DNA of 64,000 nucleotides, from contig NZ_CP088952.1 in assembly GCF_021165955.1 (NCBI RefSeq), positions 3,162,001 through 3,226,000 on the forward strand, given 5' to 3'. This stretch comes from Massilia endophytica. GTDB taxonomy: Bacteria > Pseudomonadota > Gammaproteobacteria > Burkholderiales > Burkholderiaceae_D. Every line of letters starts with the position of its first letter. The stretch's first letter is position 1. A program made the position numbers and the translations under genes. Positions 28,037 to 36,428 of the stretch are shown one piece after another. The notes under the pieces are model-generated. The model worked only from the letters and a program-made list of their open reading frames with translations, made no database searches and had not been told where the DNA came from.

Positions 28037-28594
28037 TCAAGCCATTTCGGTCCTCACCTGCGGCCATCGTTCGCTGAAGCGCTTCTGCGCAAGGCGGGCA
28101 GCGAATTCCTCTTTACTTACTGACGCCGGATTGCGGCGCACACGCATGGCGAAAAGGTCTTCCAGGCCATGGGGCGCGACGACCCGCACGTCGCCGCCAT
28201 GCAGAGCAAGTCCCACGCAGGTCGCAAATTCTGGCCAGCCTGCGACACCCGCCTCAAGGGAAGGAATCGGAGCGATGGGCCGCCCGAATTGGGCCGCGTA
28301 CCAGCGGTGCACGGTAGCCTGGTTCGTCACTTCCCATGGGATACCGGGTGCGGCAAGCGACAGCCGGAGCTCCAGTTCTTCCTCATTCTCGGCGCCGTGC
28401 AAGAAGTAGACGAAATCGACGTCGGCCAGCGCGGGCGGCATGGTGCGGCCATGCAGGGCGTCCCAGACCAGCGTGCGCACTGCTCCGGCGCCGATGCACC
28501 AGTCCTTCAAACCCAGCGAGGCGCCCGCCTTCAGGAGAGGCATGAACCACGGACTGGCATGTGCCAGGGCGCGCAGCTGCGCGGCGTGCTTCAC
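28037..28594 (-). CDS. Nucleotidyltransferase family protein (DUF925-like)
   Basis: A 185-aa protein with a nucleotidyltransferase-like core: CIGAGAVRTLVWDALHG followed by the acidic pair in LADVDFVYF. The family is common but biochemically uncharacterised. The start is the GTG overlapping the stop codon of the upstream transporter gene (GTGA), with the conserved region beginning soon after; a longer in-frame reading to 29365 is only the antisense-like extension through the transporter gene. The two genes are therefore coupled. Confidence 0.82.
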   Translation of the reverse strand: MKHAAQLRALAHASPWFMPLLKAGASLGLKDWCIGAGAVRTLVWDALHGRTMPPALADVDFVYFLHGAENEEELELRLSLAAPGIPWEVTNQATVHRWYAAQFGRPIAPIPSLEAGVAGWPEFATCVGLALHGGDVRVVAPHGLEDLFAMRVRRNPASVSKEEFAARLAQKRFSERWPQVRTEMA

Positions 28595-29562
28595 TGCGAA
28601 TCGCGTTTCGCGAAGCGCTGGGCGAGAACAGCGCAGACCATGAGCTGGATCTGGTGGAAGATCATCAGCGGCAGGATGATCATGCCGAGCGAGGACGCCG
28701 CAAACAGCACCTTGGCCATCGGCACGCCGCTCGCCAGGCTTTTCTTCGAGCCACAGAAGACGATGGTGATCTGGTCTTCCTTGTTGAAACCCAGCCTGCG
28801 GCTGAACCAGCCCGAGAGATAGAGCACCACGGCCAGCAGCACGCAGGAGACCACGACCACGCCGGCGAGCGCCTCCACCGGCACCTTGTGCCACAGGCCT
28901 TCCACCACCGCCTCGCTGAACGCCGTATAGACCACCAGCAGGATCGACCCCTGGTCCGTGTATTTGATGAGGTGCTTGTTGCGGTCCACCCAGTGGCCGA
29001 TCCAGCGGCGCATGACCTGGCCCGCAATGAAAGGCGCAAGCAGCTGCAGGGTAATCGCAATCACCGCGTCCGCCGGAGAACGGGCCGTGGCGCCGGTGGC
29101 GACAAAAGCGCTCACCAGCAGCGGCGTGAGGAAGATGCCCAGGAAGTTGGACGCCGACGCGCTGCACACCGCCGCCGGCACATTCCCCCGCGCCATGGAC
29201 GTGAAGGCGATGGAGGACTGCACGGTGGACGGCAACATGCACAGGAAAAGGAAGCCGACATAAAGCTCCGGCGTCAGCACGCTGCCCGCGAGAGGCTTCA
29301 TCAGCAGGCCGAGCACGGGGAACATCACGAAGGTGAGGCACAGCACCAGCAGGTGCAGCCGCCAATGCGTCAGCCCCGCGATCACGGCCTCGCGCGAGAG
29401 CTTCGCGCCATGGAAGAAGAACAGCAGACCGATGGCAAAGGTGGTGATCCTGCCCATAACGACGGCGGTAGCGCCTTCGCAGGGCAGCACAGTCGCCAGC
29501 GCGACGGTAATCAGGAGTGCGGCGGTGAAGCCGTCGGGAATGATGCGGGTCAGAAGTCTCAT
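28591..29562 (-). CDS. Bile acid:sodium symporter-family (SBF-like) transporter
   Basis: A 323-aa integral inner-membrane protein with about nine to ten hydrophobic segments, of the SBF-like (DUF4137/YocS-related) group; segments such as VLGLLMKPLAGSVLTPELYVGFLFL and STVQSSIAFTSMARGN match the family core with its conserved polar crossing. Members move organic anions with sodium, but the substrate here is not inferable. It is preceded by the pitA terminator, so it probably has its own promoter, and is coupled to the nucleotidyltransferase gene. Confidence 0.88.
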   Translation of the reverse strand: MRLLTRIIPDGFTAALLITVALATVLPCEGATAVVMGRITTFAIGLLFFFHGAKLSREAVIAGLTHWRLHLLVLCLTFVMFPVLGLLMKPLAGSVLTPELYVGFLFLCMLPSTVQSSIAFTSMARGNVPAAVCSASASNFLGIFLTPLLVSAFVATGATARSPADAVIAITLQLLAPFIAGQVMRRWIGHWVDRNKHLIKYTDQGSILLVVYTAFSEAVVEGLWHKVPVEALAGVVVVSCVLLAVVLYLSGWFSRRLGFNKEDQITIVFCGSKKSLASGVPMAKVLFAASSLGMIILPLMIFHQIQLMVCAVLAQRFAKRDSQ

Positions 29563-29587
29563 CGGGACATTCTAACCTCTGCGGGCG

Positions 29588-29619
29588 AAAAAAAAGGGAG
29601 CCGGCGGCCCCCTTTTTTC
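29588..29619 (-). terminator. Terminator of pitA
   Basis: On the minus strand a GC-rich stem (GGGGGCC / GGCTCCC with flanking A/T pairs) ends in a run of eight T, about 17 bp after the pitA stop codon. Confidence 0.85.
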
Positions 29620-29635
29620 TGCAGCGCGCAGCTGC

Positions 29636-30646
29636 TTACATGATGTGCGTGCCGATCCACCAGCCGATGGCGGCTACGAAGGCGGATGCGGGGATCGTGA
29701 AGATCCAGGCCCACACGATGTTGCCCGCCACGCCCCAGCGCACGGCCGACAGGCGCTGCGCCGAACCGACGCCGACGATGGCGCCGGTGATGGTGTGGGT
29801 GGTGGAAACGGGAACGCCCCAGAAGGACGCCATCAGCAGCGTGATCGCGCCGCCGGTCTCCGCGCAGAAGCCGCCTACGGGCTTGAGCTTGGTGATCTTC
29901 TGGCCCATGGTCTTCACGATGCGCCAGCCGCCGAACAGGGTGCCGAAGGAAATCGCCGCATAGCAGGCCACGATGACCCAGGTGGGCGGCGCCGCGTCGC
30001 CCGCCGCCACGTGGCCGGAGGCGATCAGCAGCATCCAGATGATGCCCATGGTTTTCTGCGCGTCGTTGCCGCCGTGGCCAAGGCTGTAGCCTGCCGCGGA
30101 CGCCAGCTGAAGGCGGCGGAACCAGCCGTCGATCTTGCGCGGTGTGGAGCGCACGAACACCCAGGACACCAGCAGCATGATGACGGAACCCAGCACAAAG
30201 CCCAGCAGCGGCGCCACCACGATGAAGACGACAGTCTTGATCAGGCCACCGGAGATCAGGGCGCCCGTGCCCGCCTTGGCCACCGCGGCGCCCACCAGGC
30301 CGCCGATCAGGGCGTGCGAGGAAGACGAAGGAATGCCGTAGTACCAGGTGATCAGGTTCCAGACGATGGCGCCCACCAGGGCCCCGAAGATCACGTAGTG
30401 GTCCACCACATGGGGGTCGATGGTGCCCTTGCCGATGGTGGTCGCCACCTTCAGACCAACCACGAAGATCGCGATGAAGTTGAAGAAGGCGGCCATGGCC
30501 ACCGCGGTCTGCGGTTTCAGGACGCCGGTGGACACCACGGTCGCAATCGCGTTCGCGGCATCGTGGAAGCCGTTCATGAAGTCAAACACCAGCGCGAGGA
30601 AGATCAGTGCTGCCAGGGCGTAGATGCTGATTTGGAGGGTCTGCAT
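29636..30646 (-). CDS. pitA: Low-affinity inorganic phosphate transporter (Pit family)
   Basis: A 336-aa membrane protein with the paired PiT signatures: GFHDAANAIATVVSTG near the N-terminus and the second repeat GGNDAQKTMGI in the middle; about ten transmembrane helices. Moves phosphate as metal-phosphate with protons. It lies 33 bp downstream of the DUF47 gene, the usual partner, in one operon. Its length is shorter than E. coli PitA (499 aa) but typical of the DUF47-associated Pit subfamily. Confidence 0.94.
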   Translation of the reverse strand: MQTLQISIYALAALIFLALVFDFMNGFHDAANAIATVVSTGVLKPQTAVAMAAFFNFIAIFVVGLKVATTIGKGTIDPHVVDHYVIFGALVGAIVWNLITWYYGIPSSSSHALIGGLVGAAVAKAGTGALISGGLIKTVVFIVVAPLLGFVLGSVIMLLVSWVFVRSTPRKIDGWFRRLQLASAAGYSLGHGGNDAQKTMGIIWMLLIASGHVAAGDAAPPTWVIVACYAAISFGTLFGGWRIVKTMGQKITKLKPVGGFCAETGGAITLLMASFWGVPVSTTHTITGAIVGVGSAQRLSAVRWGVAGNIVWAWIFTIPASAFVAAIGWWIGTHIM

Positions 30647-30679
30647 AGATTATTCTTTTCTGATGCCTGCGAGGGCTTT

Positions 30680-31306
30680 TTATGCGTTTTCGACGATGAT
30701 GCCTTCGATGATATTGGCCACGTCTTCGCAGCGGTCCGTCACCGTTTCCAGGATCTCGTAGATGGCCTTCATCTTGATCAGGTTGCGCACGTCAGGCTCG
30801 TCGCGGAACAGCTTGGACATGGCGGCGCGCATCACGTGGTCGGCGTCCGATTCCAGGCGGTCGATCTCTTCGCAGATGGCCACGATGTCGCGCGCATTGT
30901 TCATGTTGGCCAGCAGGGCCACGGCGTCCTTGACCTTCTCGCAGCAGGCCAGCACCAGTTCGGCCAGGCGCTTCGCTTCCGGGGTCACGGAGTGCAGGTC
31001 GTACAGGGACACGGTCTGGCCCGCGTCTTCCATCATGTCCAGGATGTCGTCCATCTTGGTGATGAGCTTGTGGATGTCGTCGCGGTCGATGGGGGTGATG
31101 AAGGTCTTGTGCAGCAGGTCGACGCAGGTATAGGTGATCTTGTCGGCCTGCTTCTCGATGCTCTCGATGGCGTGCACGCGGTTTTCCAGGTCGTCGAAGC
31201 TGGTCATCAGGCCCAGCATCTCGCGCGCGCCCTTCACGCACAGTTCCGCGTGCTGGTTGAACAGGTCAAAGAATTTGCCCTCGGTGGGCATCAAGCGTCC
31301 AAACAT
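30680..31306 (-). CDS. DUF47 (PhoU-like) protein, Pit accessory regulator
   Basis: A 208-aa all-helical cytosolic protein of the DUF47/PhoU-like family, starting MFGRLMPTEGKFFDLFNQHA. Family marks are EKQADKITYTCVDLLHKTFITPIDRDDIHKL and MDDILDMMEDA. Such proteins lie upstream of pit genes and are thought to regulate phosphate import. The start at 31306 has GGAG at proper distance and agrees with the family; an extended frame to 31405 does not. Operon with pitA. Confidence 0.92.
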   Translation of the reverse strand: MFGRLMPTEGKFFDLFNQHAELCVKGAREMLGLMTSFDDLENRVHAIESIEKQADKITYTCVDLLHKTFITPIDRDDIHKLITKMDDILDMMEDAGQTVSLYDLHSVTPEAKRLAELVLACCEKVKDAVALLANMNNARDIVAICEEIDRLESDADHVMRAAMSKLFRDEPDVRNLIKMKAIYEILETVTDRCEDVANIIEGIIVENA

Positions 31307-31361
31307 TTTATTCTCCGTTAATTGATTCGTCGGTACTGCCAGGGCCGAGGGCCCCTCTGGG

Positions 31362-32762
31362 TTAGTCGCCTTGGTAGATCGACAGGTTACCCGTGTAGTT
31401 GCCAAACTTGGTGTACATGCCCATCCACGTCAGGCGGATCGCGCCAATCGGGCCGTTACGCTGCTTGCCGATAATGATCTCGGCCGTTCCCTTGTCCGGC
31501 GAGTCGGGGTTGTACACCTCGTCGCGGTAGAGGAAGATGATCACGTCCGCGTCCTGTTCGATAGCGCCGGATTCGCGCAGGTCGGACATCACGGGACGCT
31601 TGTTCGGTCGTTGCTCCAGGGAGCGGTTCAGCTGCGACAGCGCGATCACCGGGCAGTGCAGCTCCTTCGCCAGGCCCTTCAGCGAACGCGAGATCTCGGA
31701 GATCTCGGCGGCGCGGTTGTCGCCCGGCTGCGAGCCCTGCATCAGCTGCAGGTAGTCCACGATGATCAATCCCAGCTTGCCACATTGGCGCGCCAGGCGG
31801 CGCGCGCGGGCGCGCATCTCGATGGGGTTCAGGGCCGGCGTCTCGTCGATATAGAGCTGGGCCTCGTTCATCTTCTGGATGGCGTGCGTCAGGCGCGGCC
31901 AGTCCTCGTCGTTCAGCTTGCCGGTCCGCAGGCGGTGCTGGTCCAGCTGGCCCACCGAGCCCAGCATACGCATGGCCAGCTGGGCGCCGCCCATCTCCAT
32001 GGAGAACACGGCCACGGGCAGGCCCGCCTCGATGGCGACGTTCTCGCCGATGTTCACGGAGAAGGCGGTCTTGCCCATGGAAGGACGGCCCGCCACGATG
32101 ACCAGGTCGCCCGGCTGCAGGCCGGAGGTCATGCGGTCCAGGTCGATAAAGCCCGTGGGCACGCCCGTGATCTCGCTGCCGCTGTCGCGCGAGTAGAGTT
32201 CGTCGATGCGCTCCACCACCTGGGTCAGCAGGGGCTGCACGGCCGTCCAGCCCGAGGCGCCGCGCGCGCCCTGCTCCGCGATGGCGAAGATCTTGGACTC
32301 GGCCTCGTCCAGCATCTGCTTGACTTCCTTGCCCTGGGGGTTGAAGGCGTTGCCCGAGATCTCGTCGGCCACGGTAATGAGCTTGCGCAGCACGCCGCGG
32401 TCGCGCACGATCTCCGCATAGCGGCGGATGTTCGCGGCGGACGGCGTGTTCTGCGCCATGGCGTTCAGGTACTGCAGGCCGCCCACCTCCTCGGCCTTGC
32501 CGAGCATGGTGAGGGTTTCGAAAACGGTGATGACGTCGGCGGGCTTGCCGGCGTTAATCAGGCGCACCATCTGTTCGAAGATGATGCGGTGGTCGTAGCG
32601 GTAGAAATCGTCCGCGTGCATGAAGTCCGCGATACGGTCCCAGGCCGCGTTGTCGCGCAGCAGACCGCCGATCACCGATTGCTCGGCTTCGATGGAATGG
32701 GGCGGGATGCGGAGGGCGTCGACTTGCGGATCGGATGGAGCGGCGGCGTTCATGGCGGGCAT
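31362..32762 (-). CDS. dnaB: Replicative DNA helicase
   Basis: A 466-aa RecA-fold hexameric helicase for the replication fork. The N-terminal DnaB domain (IPPHSIEAEQSVIGGLL) is followed by a linker and the ATPase with Walker A AGRPSMGKTAFSVN, Walker B LGLIIVDYLQLM, and a conserved QLNRSLEQRPNKRPVMSDLRESG segment. There is no intein. It is separated from rplI by a bidirectional terminator. An alternative start three codons downstream (MNAAAP) is possible. Confidence 0.97.
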   Translation of the reverse strand: MPAMNAAAPSDPQVDALRIPPHSIEAEQSVIGGLLRDNAAWDRIADFMHADDFYRYDHRIIFEQMVRLINAGKPADVITVFETLTMLGKAEEVGGLQYLNAMAQNTPSAANIRRYAEIVRDRGVLRKLITVADEISGNAFNPQGKEVKQMLDEAESKIFAIAEQGARGASGWTAVQPLLTQVVERIDELYSRDSGSEITGVPTGFIDLDRMTSGLQPGDLVIVAGRPSMGKTAFSVNIGENVAIEAGLPVAVFSMEMGGAQLAMRMLGSVGQLDQHRLRTGKLNDEDWPRLTHAIQKMNEAQLYIDETPALNPIEMRARARRLARQCGKLGLIIVDYLQLMQGSQPGDNRAAEISEISRSLKGLAKELHCPVIALSQLNRSLEQRPNKRPVMSDLRESGAIEQDADVIIFLYRDEVYNPDSPDKGTAEIIIGKQRNGPIGAIRLTWMGMYTKFGNYTGNLSIYQGD

Positions 32763-32799
32763 TATACCTGCTTCAGCAAGGCGTCAAAAAATTCCGGCA

Positions 32800-32832
32800 A
32801 TAAAAAAGCCGGGGCGAACCCGGCTTTTTTAT
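32800..32832 (-). terminator. Terminator of the rpsF-rplI operon
   Basis: A perfect 14-bp stem around loop GCGAA with A and T runs on both sides, 42 bp after the rplI stop codon; it would work on either strand. Confidence 0.93.
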
Positions 32833-32874
32833 TTGTACAACAGTCTTGGCGTGGAAGGAATTCCAGGCCTGGAC

Positions 32875-33327
32875 TTAGGCAGCTTCGCCCACGACGGCGA
32901 CGGTCACTTCGACCACCACGTCGGTGTGCAGCTGCACGGACACAGGGTGCTCGCCCGTGGTCTTCAGCGGGCCGGTCGGCATGCGCACGGCAGCTTTTTC
33001 CACGGCGAAGCCGGCCTTGGTCAGGGCTTCGGCGATGTCGTAGTTGGTCACGGAACCGAACAGGCGGCCATCCACGCCGGCCTTCTGGGCCACGGTGACG
33101 GTCATGCCGTTCAGCTTCTCGCCTTGCGCCTGGGCGGCAGCCAGCTTGGCAGCGGCGGCTTTTTCCAGTTCAGCGCGCTTGGCTTCGAATTCGGCCACAG
33201 CGGCGGTGGTGGCACGGCGTGCCAGTTTTTGCGGGATCAGGAAGTTACGTGCGTAGCCGTCCTTGACCTTCACCACGTCGCCCAGGTTGCCGACGTTGAT
33301 AACTTTTTCCAACAGAATGATTTGCAT
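32875..33327 (-). CDS. rplI: 50S ribosomal protein L9
   Basis: A 150-aa L9 with the N-terminal rRNA-binding domain (MQIILLEKVINVGNLGDVVKVKDGYARNFLIP), the long connecting helix and the C-terminal domain. Full family length. It is the last gene of the rpsF-priB-rpsR-rplI operon and lies 21 bp after rpsR. Confidence 0.98.
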   Translation of the reverse strand: MQIILLEKVINVGNLGDVVKVKDGYARNFLIPQKLARRATTAAVAEFEAKRAELEKAAAAKLAAAQAQGEKLNGMTVTVAQKAGVDGRLFGSVTNYDIAEALTKAGFAVEKAAVRMPTGPLKTTGEHPVSVQLHTDVVVEVTVAVVGEAA

Positions 33328-33348
33328 AGTGTTCTCCAGGATGGCCGA

Positions 33349-33639
33349 TTAAGCGTGGTGCAGATCGGTGTAAGGCAGCAGGGCCAGGTAGCGGGCGCGC
33401 TTGATGGCGGTGTCCACTTGACGCTGGTAGTGCGCCTTGGTGCCGGTCAGACGGGCTGGCATGATCTTGCCGTTTTCCTGGATGAAGTCTTTCAGCGTGT
33501 CTACATCCTTGTAGTCCACTTGCTCAACGCCGGCGGCGGTGAAGCGGCAGAACTTCTTGCGCTTGAACAGAGGATTTTGCTGCTTGCGCTTTTCTTTCAG
33601 CTTAGCTTTGTTTTTGTCGAACTTTTTACCGAATGCCAT
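33349..33639 (-). CDS. rpsR: 30S ribosomal protein S18
   Basis: A 96-aa S18; the core FKRKKFCRFTAAGVEQVDYKD and the C-terminal KAHYQRQVDTAIKRARYLALLPY are unmistakable. A basic N-terminal extension of about 20 residues, compared with E. coli (75 aa), is normal in Burkholderiales. It starts 1 bp after the priB stop. Confidence 0.98.
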   Translation of the reverse strand: MAFGKKFDKNKAKLKEKRKQQNPLFKRKKFCRFTAAGVEQVDYKDVDTLKDFIQENGKIMPARLTGTKAHYQRQVDTAIKRARYLALLPYTDLHHA

Positions 33640-33640
33640 T

Positions 33641-33961
33641 TTAGGCTCCTGTATCTAAATGTGCGCTGCTCTCGGCAGCACGGAAATCAATGATGTGAAA
33701 TACCAGGCTTTTGCTGTTGCGGTTTTTCTTGGCCAGGAAACCCGTGAACTCGTAGACTCCGCCCAGGGCCGCCGCGTTGAACCGTCCTGAAATCTCCCCC
33801 GCAGCGACTGCGGCGATGTCGAACTCGGTCAATCGGGCGATGCCTGCCTCCATCTGTTGCGAACTGTGCTGCAGTACTGCATTCACAATCGGCAGACCGG
33901 CCGGGGTGTAGCGCAAGGCGTCCCGTTCGGTGATGAGGGCGGTGAACTGGAGTTGGTTCAG
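33641..33961 (-). CDS. priB: Primosomal replication protein N (PriB), apparent CTG start
   Basis: A small OB-fold single-strand-DNA-binding protein for PriA-dependent replication restart. From the CTG at 33961 the protein has 106 residues and opens NQLQFTALITERDALRYTPAGLP, which matches the beta-1 strand of PriB homologues; the C-terminus FTGFLAKKNRNSKSLVFHIIDF is the family signature. The first ATG/GTG/TTG in frame is a TTG at 33916, which would delete beta 1. An in-frame TAG lies 15 bp before the CTG, so no ordinary start exists upstream. AGGAAA stands about 5 bp before the CTG. The call is firm; the start is inferred. Confidence 0.85.
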   Translation of the reverse strand: MNQLQFTALITERDALRYTPAGLPIVNAVLQHSSQQMEAGIARLTEFDIAAVAAGEISGRFNAAALGGVYEFTGFLAKKNRNSKSLVFHIIDFRAAESSAHLDTGA

Positions 33962-33980
33962 TTCCGTTTCCTGCTAAGAC

Positions 33981-34361
33981 TTAGGCCGCTGCGGCTGCTG
34001 CTGGTGCTTCGGCGCGATGGCTCTTGGCCGCGTCTTCACGCTGGACCGACTTCATCATCGGCGAAGGAGCGGTTTCCGCTTTCTTCATCTTGACGGTCAG
34101 GTGACGCAGCACGGCATCATTGAATTTGAATGCGGTTTCCAGTTCGACCAGAGTCTCGTTGTCGCACTCGATGTTCATGCAGATGTAGTGTGCCTTGGCC
34201 AGTTTCTGGATCGAGTACGCCATTTGACGGCGGCCCCAATCTTCCACGCGGTGCACGTTACCGCCGCGCGAGGTCACGCTGGCCTTGTAACGTTCGATCA
34301 TCGCGGGCACTTGCTCGCTTTGGTCCGGATGGACGATAAATACGATTTCATAGTGACGCAT
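33981..34361 (-). CDS. rpsF: 30S ribosomal protein S6
   Basis: A 126-aa S6 starting MRHYEIVFIVHPDQSEQVP, with the family core RVEDWGRRQMAYSIQKLAKAHYICMNIE and an Ala-rich C-terminal tail. AGGGAG precedes the ATG by 6 bp. First gene of rpsF-priB-rpsR-rplI. Confidence 0.98.
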   Translation of the reverse strand: MRHYEIVFIVHPDQSEQVPAMIERYKASVTSRGGNVHRVEDWGRRQMAYSIQKLAKAHYICMNIECDNETLVELETAFKFNDAVLRHLTVKMKKAETAPSPMMKSVQREDAAKSHRAEAPAAAAAA

Positions 34362-34473
34362 GCAAACTCCCTTAAGGACTGTGAAAATAGCCCACCCCGG
34401 CGTCAAGACGAGTGTGGGAAGAGGTAAGCCCGCAAGCATAGCAGGTTTCGCTGCTGATTGGAAGAGCGGCCAG

Positions 34474-34500
34474 GGGGACAGACCCCTTTAAGAAATATTT
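34474..34500. repeat. REP-like repeat, locus B (single unit)
   Basis: One core GGGGACAGACCCC (34474-34486) with the usual right flank TTTAAGAAAT, lying between the divergent rpsF and lexA genes. Only half of the inverted pair seen at loci C and D is present. Confidence 0.75.
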
Positions 34501-34537
34501 CGCCCAAAACAACAAATTCCTTGCAATATCCCTCGCA

Positions 34538-34553
34538 CTGTACAAAAATACAG
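34538..34553. promoter_or_regulatory. LexA (SOS) box 1
   Basis: CTGT-N8-ACAG, with an A/T-rich centre, matching the proteobacterial SOS-box ends. It lies 27 bp before the lexA start codon. Confidence 0.9.
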
Positions 34554-34554
34554 T

Positions 34555-34570
34555 CTGTCGATATCCACAG
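34555..34570. promoter_or_regulatory. LexA (SOS) box 2
   Basis: A second CTGT-N8-ACAG, centred 17 bp from box 1 and ending 10 bp before the lexA ATG. Tandem boxes are also known at E. coli lexA and give tight autorepression. Confidence 0.82.
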
Positions 34571-34579
34571 TGACACACC

Positions 34580-35221
34580 ATGATCAAGCTGACTGCAAGG
34601 CAAGAAGAAATCCTCAATCTCATCAAGGACGCGATCGAGAACACCGGATTCCCGCCGACCCGCGCCGAGATTGCGGCCGAGCTGGGCTTCAAGTCCGCCA
34701 ACGCCGCCGAGGAGCACCTGAAAGCGCTGGCGCGCAAGGGCGCCATCGAAATTACCGCCGGCACCTCGCGCGGCATCCGCCTGCTGGGCTCCTTTGCCGA
34801 GTCCAGCACGCCGATGGCGCACGTCCCTGCCCCGCTACTGATGAGCCTGCCGCTCATCGGCCGCGTCGCCGCCGGTTCCCCCATCCTGGCCCAGGAAAAC
34901 CTGGAGACGAGCTACAGCGTCGACCCCAGCCTGTTCACCTCCAAGCCGGACTACCTGCTGAAAGTGCGCGGCGAGTCCATGCGCGACGTGGGCATCATGG
35001 ACGGCGACCTGCTGGCCGTGAAGAAGGTGGACAGCGCCAAGAACGGCCAGATCGTCGTCGCCCGCCTGGGCAACGAAGTCACGGTCAAGCGCTACCGCCG
35101 CGTGGGCTCGGTGATCGAACTGCTGCCGGAGAACTCGGACTTCAAGACCATTACCGTCAACCCCGATGACGAGTTCGCGCTGGAAGGCTTGGCCGTCGGC
35201 CTGCTGCGCACCTGGCACTGA
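34580..35221 (+). CDS. lexA: SOS-response repressor and protease LexA
   Basis: A 213-aa repressor: an N-terminal winged helix (ARQEEILNLIKDAIENTGFPPTRAEIA), a linker, and a C-terminal S24 peptidase domain. The self-cleavage bond is Ala98-Gly99 (VAAGSP), and the catalytic dyad is Ser133 (GESM) and Lys170 (VTVKRY). RecA filaments trigger cleavage and derepress SOS genes. Two LexA boxes lie in its own promoter. Confidence 0.98.
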   Translation: MIKLTARQEEILNLIKDAIENTGFPPTRAEIAAELGFKSANAAEEHLKALARKGAIEITAGTSRGIRLLGSFAESSTPMAHVPAPLLMSLPLIGRVAAGSPILAQENLETSYSVDPSLFTSKPDYLLKVRGESMRDVGIMDGDLLAVKKVDSAKNGQIVVARLGNEVTVKRYRRVGSVIELLPENSDFKTITVNPDDEFALEGLAVGLLRTWH

Positions 35222-35223
35222 GC

Positions 35224-35850
35224 ATGGGGTTCCAGCTTTACGGCAGCTGCGAGTCCGGCCACAGCTACAAGGTTCAGCTGATGCTGAACGTGGCGGGCGT
35301 GCCGCACGAGTACGAGGAGATCGACCTGCGCCTGGCGCGGGAAGACCGTCCCGAGCCTTTCCGCAGCCTGGCGAAATACGGCGAAGTGCCGCTGCTGGTG
35401 CATGACGGCAGGCCCTATGTGCAGTCCAACGCCATCCTGCTGCACATGGCCGAACACCTGAACGCCTATGGCGGCGAAACGCAGGAGCGGCTGGAACGCG
35501 TGCGCGAATGGCTGTTCTGGGAAGCGAACCGGGTCGGCATGTCCATGGCCCACCTGCGCTTCGGCCAGAAGTTCGACGACGAAGGCGCTTATTCGGGCAC
35601 GGTGCTGCCCTGGTTCCGCCGCCGCTTCGATGCGGACATGATCCGTCTGGAAGAAGAGCTGGCGGACGGCCGCGCCTTCATCCTGGACGACCAGGTCAGC
35701 GCAGCCGATTTTTCCCTGTGCGGCTATATGTACTGGCCCGGGCAGGCCAGCGTGAGCTATCCGCCGCTGGTGCAGGCCTGGCTGAACCGCATCGCGGCCC
35801 TGCCAGGCTGGCAGCATCCTTACGAGATGCCGGGCGCCGATCCCTGGTAG
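35224..35850 (+). CDS. Glutathione S-transferase family protein
   Basis: A 208-aa GST: a thioredoxin-fold half (QLYGSCESGHSYKVQLMLNVAGVPHEY, with Ser as likely catalytic residue and GEVPLLVHDGRPYVQSNAIL as the glutathione cis-Pro/SNAI motif) and a helical half ending with the N-capping VSAADFSLCGYMYW. Substrate unknown. It starts 2 bp after lexA stops, so it is probably cotranscribed with lexA and SOS-inducible. Confidence 0.9.
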   Translation: MGFQLYGSCESGHSYKVQLMLNVAGVPHEYEEIDLRLAREDRPEPFRSLAKYGEVPLLVHDGRPYVQSNAILLHMAEHLNAYGGETQERLERVREWLFWEANRVGMSMAHLRFGQKFDDEGAYSGTVLPWFRRRFDADMIRLEEELADGRAFILDDQVSAADFSLCGYMYWPGQASVSYPPLVQAWLNRIAALPGWQHPYEMPGADPW

Positions 35851-35899
35851 TTCAGGCCAGAGCGGCGATCTTCAGGCGCCGGACGCCGATCCCTGGAAA

Positions 35900-36349
35900 T
35901 TACCTGGGCTTGGCCGATATCACGGGCCGGCTGCGCGATTCCCACGCCAGCTCGCGGCGGCGCGCCTCCGTCGCCCGGCGCGCCTCCATAACTGCAAACT
36001 GGGCCAATTCCAGCTCCGCCATCTGGCGCGATAGCGCGACCCAGTCCGCATGCTGTTTTTCGACACCGGCTACTGCCGCCTGCGCCTCTTCCGAGAACGC
36101 CACGAACAGCTCTACCGGGAATTCCTTATTGTTGACCAACTCGGCGTTCAACCGGTCGGCAAAGCGCTTATAGCAAGCCTGCCAGCTCCGGTATGCCGCT
36201 TCCGTGCGCTGCGCAGCCTCCTCATTGCTTACCGGCTTGAGTGCGGGCGGCTCGCAGCCCGACTGACTGTAGCCGAGATGGTCGAATGGGGAGGCGGCCG
36301 ATGCGGCGGTTGTCAGGGCGGCCAGAACAATTGCGCTCAGGGCTTTCAT
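35900..36349 (-). CDS. Hypothetical secreted protein (149 aa)
   Basis: Not recognised. A clear signal peptide (MKALSAIVLAALTTAASA, cleavage before ASPF) precedes a mature part of about 130 residues with two cysteines (Cys32, Cys59), the latter in SWQACYKRFADRLNAEL, followed by a long charged helix rich in Glu, Ala and Arg that is likely coiled coil. Probably periplasmic. It is convergent with the GST gene. Confidence 0.75.
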   Translation of the reverse strand: MKALSAIVLAALTTAASAASPFDHLGYSQSGCEPPALKPVSNEEAAQRTEAAYRSWQACYKRFADRLNAELVNNKEFPVELFVAFSEEAQAAVAGVEKQHADWVALSRQMAELELAQFAVMEARRATEARRRELAWESRSRPVISAKPR

Positions 36350-36428
36350 GTAAGGCTCCTTTCAGGATTGAGAGACTGCAGCACACCTTATCTCATCTCC
36401 GGAAGAGGAGCAATTCACTTGCATTGCG

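Noticed and set aside
28595..29365. N-terminal extension of the nucleotidyltransferase through the transporter gene
   Set aside because: The extension runs in another frame of a clear SBF transporter gene, and a GTGA overlap gives a natural start at 28594.
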